Below, in pieces: positions 12,511-23,129 of a DNA stretch of 64,000 nucleotides (its first letter is position 1; every line of letters begins with the position of its first letter). The translations under genes and the position numbers were made by a program. The DNA is from Fallopia convolvulus (lineage: Eukaryota > Streptophyta > Magnoliopsida > Caryophyllales > Polygonaceae), in contig OZ024724.1 of the NCBI GenBank assembly GCA_964016875.1, positions 38,029,786 to 38,093,785 on the forward strand, given 5' to 3'. The notes below the pieces were generated by a model. It made no database searches. It saw only the letters and a program-made list of their open reading frames with translations, and was not told where the DNA came from.

Positions 12511-12681
12511 ATGGTGGAGCACTCGAGTAAGCGATTGTTTTCGTCGGCTACTATGGACGAGGGGTCGATTCATGCTCTTATCCTCAAGTTGGTCGTCATC
12601 TTCGATCTCGTCACTCACTCTATTGTGGAGATATGGGGAAGAGGTGCTGGGAGAAAGGACACAAATCTGGGGTATTCATAA
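12511..12681 (+). CDS. small ORF of unknown function (56 residues)
   Basis: An ORF starting MVEHSSKRLFSSATMDEGS has a central hydrophobic helix, HALILKLVVIFDLVTHSIVEIWG, followed by a short basic tail. The GC content is higher than on either side, which suggests a real or once-real exon. I do not recognise the protein. It could be a small single-pass membrane protein or the first exon of a longer gene. The next 700 bp contains a tandem duplication and no obvious continuation. Confidence 0.3.
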   Translation: MVEHSSKRLFSSATMDEGSIHALILKLVVIFDLVTHSIVEIWGRGAGRKDTNLGYS

Positions 12682-12824
12682 TCGATGAAATCCCGATATC
12701 ATCTCCTTCATTCTCATGTGATATATTTGGTAGTGAATGATTTCTTCTTTTTTTTCTGTGAATTGAACATTATTTGTATTTGAATTCAATTTGATGATGT
12801 GTGTTAGCATATGAACGTGATTTT

Positions 12825-13200
12825 GAATTTATAATTGCAAACTGGTTTTTTCTAGATTGACTGTGTTTGGGGCTAATGTAAATTGCACGTTTTCTGGTTT
12901 TTTAGGTACTTAAACAAAATAAAATACAAAAGAAAGGAAACGAGAGAGAAAATCAGATGGATGGAGGTCAATTAATGAATCATGATTTGGAATTGGATGT
13001 TTAAGCTGGTGGTGAATTTATAATTGCCAAATGGTTTTTTCTAGATTGACTGTGTTTGGGGCAAATGAATTTGCAAGTTTTATGGTTTTTCTGGTACTTA
13101 AACAATATAAAATACAAAGAAAGGAAACGAGAGAGAAAATCAGATGGATTAGGGTCAATTGATGAATCATGGTTTGGAATTGGATGTTTAAGCTGGTGGT
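12825..13200. repeat. perfectly abutting tandem duplication, about 188 bp per copy
   Basis: Copy 1 is 12825-13013 and copy 2 is 13014-13200. Both begin GAATTTATAATTGC and end TTAAGCTGGTGGT, and they differ by a few substitutions and short indels. No coding potential is shared. This is a simple local duplication in an intergenic region. Confidence 0.9.
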
Positions 13201-13954
13201 CTTGATAAAGTGAGTGAATACAGTTTGCAGTGTTGATGTCTTGTGCTTGATCACATCCTTTTTTACCTTGTTGAAACATGATGAGGGAACAAATGCAATA
13301 AGAGAGTTATTAGTTGTAGTGATGATTTTGTGTGCCATTGATGAGTAGTTTTTGTACCTCAAGTTTTAGGAAATATGCAATCAAGTTTCATAATCGATTT
13401 CGTGTATATCTCATGCAATGGTATTAGTGATATGTCATTGGTATGTATATGTTTACCATTGGCAAGAAAACAAGTTTGACATTAACACATAATTGTCAAC
13501 AAGAGCTAATTTCCTTTTAGTTGTTCCTTGCTTGAGAATCATCTCAAATAATTCAATTTGAATCACCTCAAACCCCACAATTTAGGTTGTCATTGCCAAA
13601 TCAAGTAAAGGATCATAAGGTGTTGATTGTGTTTGTCAAACATATGAAATCAAAAGAAAATGCAGCATAACATAGCAAATTGGAATCACAAGCAATATCC
13701 ATAGCCAAAACAAAATAAATTATAACCATAAAAGGGTTGTTACTGCCCATATAGTAGTATCACACAAAAATCTTTAAATTGTCTTCATCCCAACCACCAG
13801 AATCACCATCCCAACCACCATTGTTCAAGCCAAAGAAGTTCCTCCTAGGCAAACCATAAAAAAAAAAACAAGTCTTCCATCCATCCAAACCACCATCAAA
13901 GTCTTAAAAACAACCTTCAAACATATTAACGAAAGAACTTAAAACCGACAAAAC
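13201..13954. other. intergenic, no feature recognised
   Basis: AT-rich sequence with many CAA/TTG words. Overlapping minus-strand ORFs (13001-13362) lack any recognisable motif and cross the tandem duplication boundary. I see no gene, RNA or transposon end here. Confidence 0.6.
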
Positions 13955-13961
13955 CAACACC

Positions 13962-14473
13962 TTACCTTTTCTTCTTCTTCATTGTGGCATCCTCAAGCTC
14001 CATCACCTCATCTCTCATGTAGGCTCTCAAATACTTCTCCACTGCACGGTGCATAGCCTTCCTTTTCTCCGATATCTTCCTTCCTGTGTCGTTGGAGATT
14101 TGAGAAGCGTGTTGGAGGAGCTCTCGGACGTTGTAAGATTGCTTCTTCCTACCTAGACAGTAGGGACATTGGAGGGAGCCATCTTTCCTCCTCAATTTAT
14201 CCTTTCGTTGAACAAAATTGTTGTAAAGGGTCGTCAGGCTTGTCAACGTAATCATCAATCTCTGATTTTATCTATGTCAGTTGATTCATATTGAACGTCG
14301 TCGAGGTCCTCCCCTGCCTTGGACATCTCCTCATCCTTTTGGAACATCTCCTCTTGTACTTGGGCCACCTTCTCCTGTGCTTGGGCCAACTTCTCTTGTG
14401 CCTTGAGCATCTCCTCCTGTGCCTGGGCCAGCTCTGCCTGTGCTGGGCCAGATCCGCCTATGTCTTCGACATC
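13962..14473 (-). pseudogene. XS-zinc-finger protein fragment with coiled coil (SGS3/FDM-like), frameshifted
   Basis: The minus-strand ORF (ATG at 14255, stop at 13962) contains a zinc finger of the type that precedes XS domains in SGS3 and FDM/IDN2 proteins of RNA-directed DNA methylation: LQCPYCLGRKKQSYNVRELL, then QHAS and further His residues. Just upstream, another frame (about 14473 to a TGA at 14257) encodes an Ala/Gln/Glu-rich coiled coil with repeats like AQAQEKLAQAQEKVAQVQEE, preceded by a plausible acceptor TTTAG. Between them a third frame reads EIDDYVDKPDDP, so at least two frameshifts separate the parts. No XS domain follows. It is most likely a decayed or truncated copy, possibly from a transposon-linked gene family. 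Confidence 0.6.
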
Positions 14474-14476
14474 TAA

Positions 14477-15054
14477 ACATTTGTGTATATCAAATTAGTA
14501 AAGCAGGTACAATAACAAATGAAAGGTGTGCTATATGAACAGAATTAGTATTTTTTACAAATTAGTAATGAAAAAAAGAGTGGCATTTGACCCATATTTT
14601 CATAAATTGACCAATATTTTGATTATTTACCCAATATATCAACAATTGACCCAAATTTTCCTTATTTAGAAAAAAAACACCTTTCTAAGAATTTATAGAA
14701 ACAATTGACCCATATTTTCCTTATTTACCAAAAAAGCATCTTTCTATGAATTTATAGCTACAAGGGAATCATACTTTCTTTATTTAGATTACAATTGACC
14801 CATGTTTTCCACATTGAATTGAGAATTGATTATAATCGCCCATGGTTCAATTGATTTCAGATTTAGACAACAAACATAGAGGATGTAACCAACTTAAACA
14901 AAATCAAGAAATCATATCCACATCCACAACCTATTAACGACAAATATTATAGCCCTAGATCAAAGAAACAACATGCAAAGGAAGGACATTCTCAAAAACC
15001 CTAGATTTCAACCTTGTATCGTCTCCACTTCGAACTCAATCGACTACAAAGACC
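14477..15054. other. intergenic spacer with a degenerate short repeat
   Basis: AT-rich. A phrase close to CAATTGACCCATATTTTCC recurs five or six times between 14585 and 14815 with irregular spacing, so it is a weak local repeat. Nothing else is recognised before the LTR. Confidence 0.55.
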
Positions 15055-15059
15055 CAAAC

Positions 15060-15654
15060 TGATGCGACTCTGCCCTAGCTCGGACCCAGCTCCGACGGAC
15101 CCGAGACGGCCTAGAACTTGGAGACCTCCTTGGATTAGGACTTAGTCTCATTTATGTTATTATTTCTATTTCCGTCATTTATATTTCCGTCATTTTTCTT
15201 TTAGGCGTGTGTCCATTCTTATAGTATGGGCTAGCCTTGTTATTTCCCTTTATAGCTAGTTTCCATTATTAGTATGTTGCCTTATTGGGCTAGGAGTCGT
15301 TGGGCTTTGTTTGCATACAAACCCTAGGCGCCTCTCCCTTTCTAGACTAGGGTTTCGTGGTTCTCCTCTATATAAAGGAGCCACACCCTATTGTAATTCT
15401 CACGTCCAATATGAATTAAGCCAGAGCTCTGAGTCGAGTTCCTCCTCCCCTTTGGCTCGGGCGTCACCCTATTCTTTTTCCGACCCCATATTCTCCTGGC
15501 CTACGTCAAACTAGGCCCCCTTCTCAATCCTTTCACTTCACCTCTCATCTCAAAGTCTAGGCTTCGGCCTCAAATCTATCCGGTTACTATTTGTCGGAGA
15601 AGATCCGAACGTTTTGAGCCTAGATCCGCCCCTTGTGACCCTAGGGTCGCATCA
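15060..15654 (+). mobile_element. solo LTR with 5-bp target duplication
   Basis: A 595-bp unit starts TGATGCGACTC and ends GGGTCGCATCA, so the ends form an inverted repeat TGATGCGAC/GTCGCATCA. It is flanked by the direct repeat CAAAC at 15055-15059 and 15655-15659. A TATA box, CTATATAAAGG, lies at 15368-15378, with a GC-richer transcribed part after it, so the LTR reads on the plus strand. There is no internal retrotransposon sequence. The 67-codon ORF inside is not a gene. Confidence 0.93.
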
Positions 15655-15659
15655 CAAAC

Positions 15660-16897
15660 CCTAAACACAATCAATAAAGGACAGTCTCAATCGAATGATC
15701 AACTAAACCCTTTGGAAATCAATCGACTACAAGAGCCAAACCCTAAACACAATCAATAAACAAAACCAACATCCAACAGCCTCAAAGGACAACGATTTTA
15801 GACTAGATTTAAAACAAAATCGCATGCAACACATGAACATGCCAATTGATGTATTAAAGACACAAACCCTAACCTAATTCACGCGTGTATAAAAACACAA
15901 TCGATTCACACCACATGGAAGAGGAAGAAGAAATGGACCATGCCAAGAAGGGTTGAAGAGAGTACCTTAATTTCTATAAATCAAACTTGCGAGGGTTGAA
16001 GTCTTGAAGAGATTTTCTCCTTGTATCGCGTCTCCACTTCAAGCACACAACAGAGGAAGGAAGAAGCGGATGAAGTTAAACAGAAGTTGAAGTGACATGT
16101 CTCAGGCAAGTACTCCCTCTTTATTAACGCGATTAATTTTACGAATTTACTAAATTAATTAAATGAATATATTAACCGACGATTCAAATTACCATTACAA
16201 TTATCCACAATATTGGGTTTGGGCCCCCGACCGTTTATACTAAAGCCCAATTATGCGGACTGGTTTTGAGAAACCGGGTTCGAATTAGGGTTTCCATAAT
16301 AGAGAAAATTAATATGTTGTTAAGGTAACAAAATCTTTGAGTAAATTAATTTTAATAAATAATATTAATTTATTATTTCACATATAGAACCTATTGATTT
16401 TTTTGCCAATGCTAAGTCAAGCCTTGTTTAATTAAATGCTTATTTTACCTACCACCTTGGTTAAAATAAATATAAACCCTAAATCTTTATTAGTTTAGTA
16501 TTTGAGATTTGGTACTTTCCATTATGATTTTTTTTGGTAGAAAGTACTTTATGATTTTTCATGACTATTGAGGATTTGTCTACCAATAGCAAACCTTAGT
16601 TTAGTATTCCACATATGTTAATTTATGCAATTTTAGGGTGATTTTTAAGCACTTTAAGGAAGTTCTCACAATCATCCTATACCATATCTCTAATTTGAAA
16701 CAAAGGAACCAAAATAATTACAGTATAAGAGTATTGTACCAAATAAAAAGATAGGATTTAAGGGGAAACTTTAAATTCAATAAGAAAAAAGAAAGACAAC
16801 AATATTCACTCGAGGAGTGCATTTAGGGAATGGAAAAAAAAAAAGCACAACAACAACAAGACAACAAAGAAGTGCATGTTTCCCCTAGCCTAGAATC
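15660..16897. other. intergenic, no gene recognised
   Basis: AT-rich sequence with scattered microsatellite-like words. The sequence TACTCCCTCTTTATTAACGC near 16110 resembles one Stowaway end but has no partner. I see no ORF with protein-like composition and no RNA gene. Confidence 0.6.
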
Positions 16898-17314
16898 CTA
16901 ATCGAGATTGATCTTCGGTATTCCATCGTCATCAGTTGGGATGCTCTTCTTCCTTCCAGACCTACGAGCCGCTTTGGACCCGCTCGGAGTTGTAGATGCA
17001 TCTAGTGGCATCGGTCATTTTGGTGTCACCTGGACTCCGGGTGCAGTAAATACTTGATGCTCTTGTTCGAAGAGCATTAGTAGATCCACCAAAGGTGGAT
17101 CCTCCGCTAGGACCTTCCTCGTGTATGCCCCAAGCCCCTTGCGTAGAAGTCGAACATAGAACATCCTGGTTTGGATAGTCAGGTTGTTGGACGTTGATTG
17201 CGCCTTGTCGAACATGGACAAGAGGCCATTTTCAGATATTGGAGTGGCGGGCACTTCTTCAAGAGCCTGGGTGGCGGCAAGTGGGGTTCTTGGGCTCTTT
17301 TCCACCATTTTCAT
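16898..17314 (-). pseudogene. small unknown protein gene with an in-frame TGA
   Basis: From ATG 17314, 99 codons run to a TGA at 17017-17015. The same frame then stays open for 38 more codons to TAG at 16898-16900. The part after the TGA is protein-like: Ser/Pro-rich, then the basic cluster KAARRSGRKKS and an acidic DDD, like a nuclear signal. The first part contains NGLLSMFDKAQ and LRKGLGAYTRKVLAEDPPLVDLL, which looks helical. A TATA-like TATAAATA at 17377-17370 lies about 60 bp before the start. I do not recognise the family. Either the TGA is a nonsense mutation or the gene really ends at 99 residues. Confidence 0.45.
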
Positions 17315-17401
17315 TTTGTGGTAGTTGAGGGTTGAAGACAAGTGATAGTGGAGGATTCTAAATGAGGTGTATTTATAATAGAGCGTTAAGTATAATGTCA
17401 T

Positions 17402-17951
17402 TAATAAAAAAAAAGCAACGTTTTAATGAACAAATAGGTTTAGGGTTTTGTGGGAAATTTAAATAAGCCAATACCAAATCTTGTGGTTCCGGGGCATTGA
17501 TTGCACCGTTTTAAGAAAAAGACAGGATATTTAATTAAAAAAAAGCATGCTACAAAGGTGGATCGAAAGGTTTATGACGATTTGGTTTATAAGGCAATAA
17601 TCTAATCGGGATTTTATCAATTCGAAATCAAGATATCTTATCTAGGGGGTATATATGTAACATTCCAAAGCCTAAGCCCATGTATCGTTCAAATTTACAT
17701 ATAGTTATATTTTTGTCATAGAAGACTTTATGATTTATATAAAGTCTGTTTTTTGGAGTAAATTGTAAACAATTATTTTTTTTCGATTAAATGATATAAA
17801 AATTATTATTGAAGACCGATTATGGCCTTTTAGGGAACATTCAAATAAGTAAAATATATGCATTCAAAATAATGTAACACTACTAGTACGTATATAAAAA
17901 AACATGTATGTATTTCGAAAAAAAAGGAGTATAAGATACTTAAAATAGGAG
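17402..17951. other. intergenic, AT-rich, nothing recognised
   Basis: No ORF, RNA gene or clear transposon end. CACTACTAGTACG near 17878 resembles a CACTA end, but no subterminal repeats or partner end are visible nearby. Confidence 0.55.
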
Positions 17952-18000
17952 GTTTATGGTTTAGGGTTCGGGGTTTAGGGTTTAGGGTTTAGGGTTTAGA
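17952..18000 (+). repeat. interstitial telomere-type repeat (TTTAGGG)
   Basis: About five to six copies of TTTAGGG, with one GGGTTCGGGG variant. It sits directly at the left edge of the satellite array. Plant telomere repeat type, G-rich strand on plus. Confidence 0.9.
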
Positions 18001-18570
18001 ATCGATAAATATAAGAACGATCGAATCGAAAGGAATATAACGCTTTCTTATGGGAATGATCGATTCGAAATGAATACAACACTTTCTTATGGGAATGATC
18101 AATTCTTAATGGAATATAGAGCTTTCTTATAAGAAGGATCGATTCGAAATGAATACAACGCTTTCTTATAGGAATGATCGATTCTTAATGGAATATAGCG
18201 CTTTCTTATAAGAAGGATTGATTCTAAATGAATGTAACACTTTGTTATAAGATTAATGATCGATTCTAAATGAATGTAACACTTTGTTATAAAAATGATC
18301 AAATTGAAAGGAATATAATACTTTCTTATGGAATGATCGAATTGAAATGAATGTAACGCTTTCTTATAGAATGATAGATTCTTAAAGGAATAATTGAGCT
18401 TTCTTATAAGAATGATCGAATCGAGCGGAATGTATCGTTTTCTTATAAGAATGTAGCGCTTTATTATCAGAATGACCGATTCAAAATGAATGTCACGCGA
18501 TTTCTTATAAGAATGATCGAATCGAAAATAACATAGTGCGATTTCTTATAATAATGATCAAGTGTAGAGT
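18001..18570 (+). repeat. 39-40 bp satellite array, block 1
   Basis: About 14 degenerate units, each with the palindrome TTCTTATAAGAA, then a GATCGATTCTAAATGAAT-type box and AACGC. Units vary by substitutions and small indels. Minus-strand ORFs over the array, with repeated IDHSYKKALYS-like peptides, are by-products of the repeat. Confidence 0.88.
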
Positions 18571-19004
18571 GTAACGATCTCACATAAGATCATAGAATGC
18601 CCCCTAATTCATCAATTGTTATTATAATGAATTGTATGGAACAATTTAAATTAATATTGATATATTTATTCAATTAAATCAAATGCTTCGACTTCAATAT
18701 AAAACAATAATTGTTCCTATAATATTCAATTGCCAATGCGGCACCATTGGTCCAGGTACGCGCATATGCTAGTGAGGTCAAGGGTTCGAAACGAGGCGAG
18801 CGAAAGCCACTCGTTTTTTGTTTTTTTCCCCTCTCTTGAGACCTTATACCGAGTATTTTTCAATCAGCAATGAGATCGACCAAATCCAAAGAGCGTTAAT
18901 TGCACTTGTGACTACACAGATCTGGGAAATTTAAATCAAATTTAAATAGTAATTAATTACAATTGGAAATTCAATTAACGACGCAATTATTGCACTATTT
19001 TAAT
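18566..19004. repeat. satellite-linked module, copy 1, containing a SINE-like sequence
   Basis: About 440 bp, repeated at 20171-20604 with roughly nine bases in ten identical. It holds an AT-rich part and a tRNA-like stretch at about 18735-18800: an A-box-like TGGTCCAGGTACGCG, then GTGAGGTCAAGGGTTCGAAAC (B box GGTTCGAAAC), followed by a T-rich tract. This fits the tRNA-derived head of a plant SINE, though target duplications were not found. Confidence 0.6.
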
Positions 19005-19324
19005 GCACAGTTGAGGTTGATGACGTTTATGTTGGTAAGGCAAAACGTTTTTTTAGCGAGCAAGGCAAAACTTTAATCAATCTTATGGTAAACAAAATGT
19101 AACACTAGTTCACTACTACTAACTTTAATCAATTTTTGAGCGAGTGATTGTAAACTTTAGAGATATTATCAGTCATCATTAATTAGGTAAATAGAATACT
19201 ATGATAAAAAAATATTATTGTATTTGAGTTAATAATAATGCAAATATATGTATTCATGCAATATCTTTCAAATGATGAATACTAGTATGATATAAAAATA
19301 ATATTATTGAAAGATTCTATATTA
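19005..19324. other. AT-rich spacer between satellite blocks
   Basis: Unique AT-rich sequence between the copy 1 module and the next satellite block. No feature recognised. Confidence 0.55.
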
Positions 19325-19740
19325 TAAATGACCGAATAGAAAGGAATGATCGAATCACCACTTCTAAATGAAAGTAGCGCTTTCTTATGAGAATGATCGA
19401 TTCTAAATGAATATACCGCTTTCTTATAATAATGAACGAATGTAAATGAATTTAACAAGATGATATATAAGAATGATCGAATCGAAAGGAATATGACGCT
19501 TTCTTATACGAATGTTCGATTCTAAAGGAATGTCACGATTTCACATAAGAATTATCGATTCTAAATCAATATAACGCTTTATTATGAGAATGATTGAATT
19601 GAAAGGAATATAACGATTTCTTATAGAATGATCGCTTCTAAAGGAATATATCGATTGCTTATGAGAATGACCGATAAAAAAGGAATATATCGCTTTCTTA
19701 TAAAAATGATCGATTCTAAATGAATGTAACACTAATTGAT
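19325..19740 (+). repeat. 39-40 bp satellite array, block 2
   Basis: About ten degenerate units of the same satellite, in the same orientation as block 1, with the TTCTTATAAGAA core and CGATTCTAAA box. It ends next to the telomere-like block. Confidence 0.85.
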
Positions 19741-19750
19741 CCTAGTTATT

Positions 19751-19783
19751 CTAAACTCTAAACCCTAAACCCTAAACCCTAAT
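19751..19783 (-). repeat. interstitial telomere-type repeat (CCCTAAA)
   Basis: Four to five copies of CTAAACC, in the opposite sense to the block at 17952-18000. It lies between satellite blocks 2 and 3, and the satellite box CTAAA runs straight into it. Confidence 0.88.
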
Positions 19784-19859
19784 TGATCACCTGATCATAT
19801 TATACGACTCTAAATATCTTAGCATGTGACTTTAATGTATGAAAGTTCATTCATATAAT

Positions 19860-20170
19860 CAACCATAAGATAGATTCTTAAAGGAATAACTGGGCTTTCT
19901 TATAATATTCTAGAGTGTAACGATCGATTCGAAATGAATACAACACTTTCTTATAGGAATGATCGATTCTTAAAGGAATATAGCGCTTTCTTATAAGAAT
20001 GATCAATTCTAAATGAATGTAACACTTTGCTATAAGAATGATCGAATCGAAAAGAATATATCACTTTCTTCTAAGAATGAACGACTCTAAAAGAATGTCA
20101 CGTGATTTCTTATTAGAATGATCAAATCGAAAGGAACATAGTGCGATTTCATATGAGAATGATCGATTCT
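19860..20170 (+). repeat. 39-40 bp satellite array, block 3
   Basis: About eight degenerate units leading directly into module copy 2, just as block 1 leads into copy 1. Block plus module was therefore duplicated as one unit. Confidence 0.83.
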
Positions 20171-20604
20171 AGAGTGTAACGATTTCACATAAGATCATAG
20201 AATGCCCCCTAATTAATCAATTGTTATTATAATGAATTGTATGGAAAATTTAAATTAATATTGATATATTTATTCAATTAAATCAAACGCTTCGATTTCA
20301 ATATAAAACAATAATTGTTCCTAATAATCGATTGCCAATGCGGCACAATTGGTCCAGGTACGCGCATATGTTAGTGAGGTCTAGGGTTCGAAACGGCGCG
20401 AGCAAAAGCCACCCTTTTTTTTGTTTTTTCCCTCTCTTGAAGCCTTATTTTATACAATGAGAAGAAATTAGCTCGACCAAATCCAAAGAGCGTTAGTTGG
20501 CAATTGGGATTACTCCTATCTGGGAAATTTAAATCAAATTTAAATACTAATTAATTATAATTGGGCATTCATTTAACGAGGCAATGATTGCACTGTTTTA
20601 AATT
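20171..20604. repeat. satellite-linked module, copy 2, containing a SINE-like sequence
   Basis: Second copy of the module at 18566-19004. The tRNA-like part is about 20335-20400, with TGGTCCAGGTACGCGCATAT and the B box GGTTCGAAAC, followed by T runs. The remaining 20605-20871 is AT-rich spacer with no feature recognised. Confidence 0.6.
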
Positions 20605-21626
20605 TAAAAAAGAAGAATACAAGGTTTGATGTTGATTTGTTATATAAGGAAAAACATTTTCCATTTTTTTCTTTCAAAATCTGAAGAAATCTCGTTATTT
20701 AGGTTAAAGGCAAGGAGTACCCTTTTTGACATTTTTTCCATATAAGATCCTACTTATTAACAAATCAATACAATTCGTATAAGATGATGAAAAAAATGTA
20801 TATGAATAACATGATAAATTCTTATCCATGTTTTTATAGTATAATATAAAATCCCATTATTAAAAAATCTTGTTCTCACGAGTAGGATAACGATAAGACG
20901 GAAAGTGTGGTTTGCGACTTCGAACAAGAATCTCGACCTATCGACACGGAAATTACGAACGATCTTTAAAATGCGAAATTCTTTTAAATTTGAAATTCTC
21001 TTATATACTTAGTATATAAGAGAATGGAATTCTAAATTATTATAATAATAATTCATGTGGCTAATTAAAATAATAATATTCCTTTATTATTATTTTAATT
21101 TTGTAATATCCTTTTATTCCTTAAGGCAGGGAAGGTGCGCCCACCATCAACTCCGACACCAGCAGGGAGGCGGCGGTCCGGCGACCCTCTAGGGGTGGCG
21201 CACGGCTAGAGGGGCAGCGGCCTTGGTGGTCCGGCGACCCGGGGTTAAGAAACTAGGGTTTTGTGGTGATTTGGGGGAAAATTAAGCAATTAATTAAGGG
21301 CTTCTATGGCTGAATTTTTGATTGAAAGTGAGCAAAAACAACAAGAGAATAAGAAGAAGATGAATGTGTGAGCTTTCTATGGGATTTTTGGACCTATTTA
21401 TAGGGGAGATTGAACCCTCCATGGATCCATGGCAATGGCCATCAACCAATGGAGAAGGGAAGGATTGATATCCATTGGTGAGATGTATGCTTGTTGGGTG
21501 ATGATGTAAGGCATGTGAGGTCATTGAGATGGTCTTGAAAGCAAGGGGATGAAGAAGGAGAAGCTTTGAGCATGCAATGGCTACATGTCGCTTCAATCAG
21601 ACAAGTGTGTGATTGATTTTGGGGGA

Positions 21627-22521
21627 TGATGTGATGGTTTCCCACACACTCGCAAGAATACGAGATCTGTTGTAGTAGTAGATCAGGATCGAATCACGGG
21701 GATTATTTCTGTTTTAGTAAATTCTAGAAACAAGTTCCTAAGCCAAATATGATTATTGTGAAGTAATTCTAACTAAATAAAGCAATTAAAACAAGTAAAT
21801 AGCGATGTAAATATGTATGAGAAAGCAAAGTTCTAAGGCAAGGAATCCCCACAACTTTGGTCCACGGAATTCGAATCTCACTTCTACCTAAACTAAGTTG
21901 GATATTTTTGTTATGAAGATTATTGTCTAATATCATAAATTAAGTTTTCTCAAAGTTTAACTTATTCTACTTCTATCAAATTAAGAACCCACTCTCGTGA
22001 CGAAACAAAACCGATAGAAACCCTTTAAGCGCTTAGAAATCTAGATGGTAAACCAAACTTGCCCCACTCTCGTGATGCATCAAACTTGACTCAATCACCT
22101 AGAAGTTATATGACAATTAACCACATGAGAAACTAATCTCAAGTTCAATTCTAGTTTTTCCAAATAGATACAACCACCTCTCGATGCGCTCTCTCTATTT
22201 TGTTTACTTACTTAGACTACCCCCTCTCGATGCGCAACCTAAACAAGACTCTAATGAGTTTAAACCTATTAGATTAAGACCCTAGAATCAAATCATATTA
22301 GTTTCCAAATCAATTTAAGCAAAAGGTATTGAATCTAATCCTTAACCATCCTTAAGAGCCGAAAACACCTCCAAAAACCTGAAAATGCAAACAAAGCTTG
22401 TGTAGACACCCATACTACGAATAATGCTAAAAACCAACACAAAATGCAAAACCTAAGCTAGAAAAGGATGAAATCTAATCCTAAATGCTTATGAAAAACC
22501 ATGCAAAACTAGATGACATCA
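21627..22521 (-). mobile_element. TGAT...ATCA solo LTR (Tat/Athila-like), 895 bp
   Basis: Begins TGATGTGATGG and ends GATGACATCA, flanked by GGGGA at 21622-21626 and 22522-22526. The matching LTR at 31,238 has the uninterrupted site (GATTTTGGGGGAGAAG). On the minus strand its right part contains the sequence AATCCCCGTGATTCGATCC, the family motif of the other TGAT...ATCA insertions here. Confidence 0.88.
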
Positions 22522-22583
22522 GGGGAGAAGAAGACTTATAATTAAAATAAGACTATAGAGTTTGGTAAAGAGAGTAGAAAGTT

Positions 22584-22670
22584 ACAATGGTTTAGCGGAT
22601 TATGGGTGTGTGCGTGGGAGAGGAGATGCAAGAGGTCTCGGGTTCGAGTCCCGGCTCTTGTCTCCTTTTT
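22584..22670 (+). ncRNA. tRNA-like pol III unit inside gypsy LTR (copy 1)
   Basis: A-box-like TGGTTTAGCGG (22588-22598), B box GGTTCGAGTCC (22641-22651) in a T-arm stem-loop (TCGGG/CCCGG), ACAA/TTGT ends that can pair, and a TTTTT stop at 22666-22670. It runs antisense to the retroelement. The D-arm and anticodon part does not fold like a normal tRNA, so it is tRNA-derived and not a working tRNA. Confidence 0.55.
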
Positions 22671-23129
22671 ATTAACTTTTTAATGTATTATTTCTAGCTT
22701 ATTGTACCCTTTTTATTTAATAAAATTCCGGAAATTATAAAGCATTATTTTTGTTCAAATGCCTTTTATCCCTCCACAATCCTTTATAGCATATTCTTGA
22801 ATTTTAAATTATTTAAATTCTCTTGTTGAAGAGAAAAAGGATTATTAATGGTTTTACAACCTTGGAATATTGCGGATATTACCTTTATAACATTTTTATA
22901 ATTTATTAAGACAATTATAAAAATACTTAAACTCTCTTTTCAAGAGAAAATGGATATCCGACTTGCATAATATATTTAATTAAATTCTTCATTGTCGTTG
23001 TAGTAAACTTTGTAACCTTTCATAATATAATATGAAATTATAAACTTTATTAAATTCTCTATTTTAGAGGAAAAAAATTATTTGGATAATTATCTATTTT
23101 ATTTTATTTAGAATTTAGCGGATATTACA

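Larger units (their letters stand above)
20872..23129 (-). repeat. 3' LTR of gypsy element 1 (truncated)
   Basis: Matches 28821-31844 of the other LTR, apart from the deletion near 21120 and the solo LTR inserted at 21627. It has a GC-rich stretch at 21125-21260, a TATA box at 21407-21392 (minus, CCTATAAATAGG) and the antisense tRNA-like unit at 22584-22670. Confidence 0.85.

Noticed and set aside
14291..14476. Plus-strand Leu-rich ORF (repeated HLLLCLGQL)
   Set aside because: It is the antisense of an Ala/Gln/Glu coiled-coil repeat that fits the minus-strand XS-type fragment.
16105..16125. Single Stowaway-like end TACTCCCTCTTTATT
   Set aside because: No second inverted end or TA-flanked partner could be found nearby.
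17876..17892. CACTACTAGTACG as a CACTA terminus left of the satellite
   Set aside because: No subterminal repeats and no partner end; it breaks the AGAAAA consensus after CACTACTAG.
18099..19732. Minus-strand ORFs with repeated IDHSYKKALYS-like peptides
   Set aside because: They arise from the 39-40 bp satellite when a unit has no stop; the repeat is not coding.
22584..22661. A functional tRNA gene
   Set aside because: The T arm and boxes are good, but no D arm, anticodon arm or full acceptor stem could be folded.
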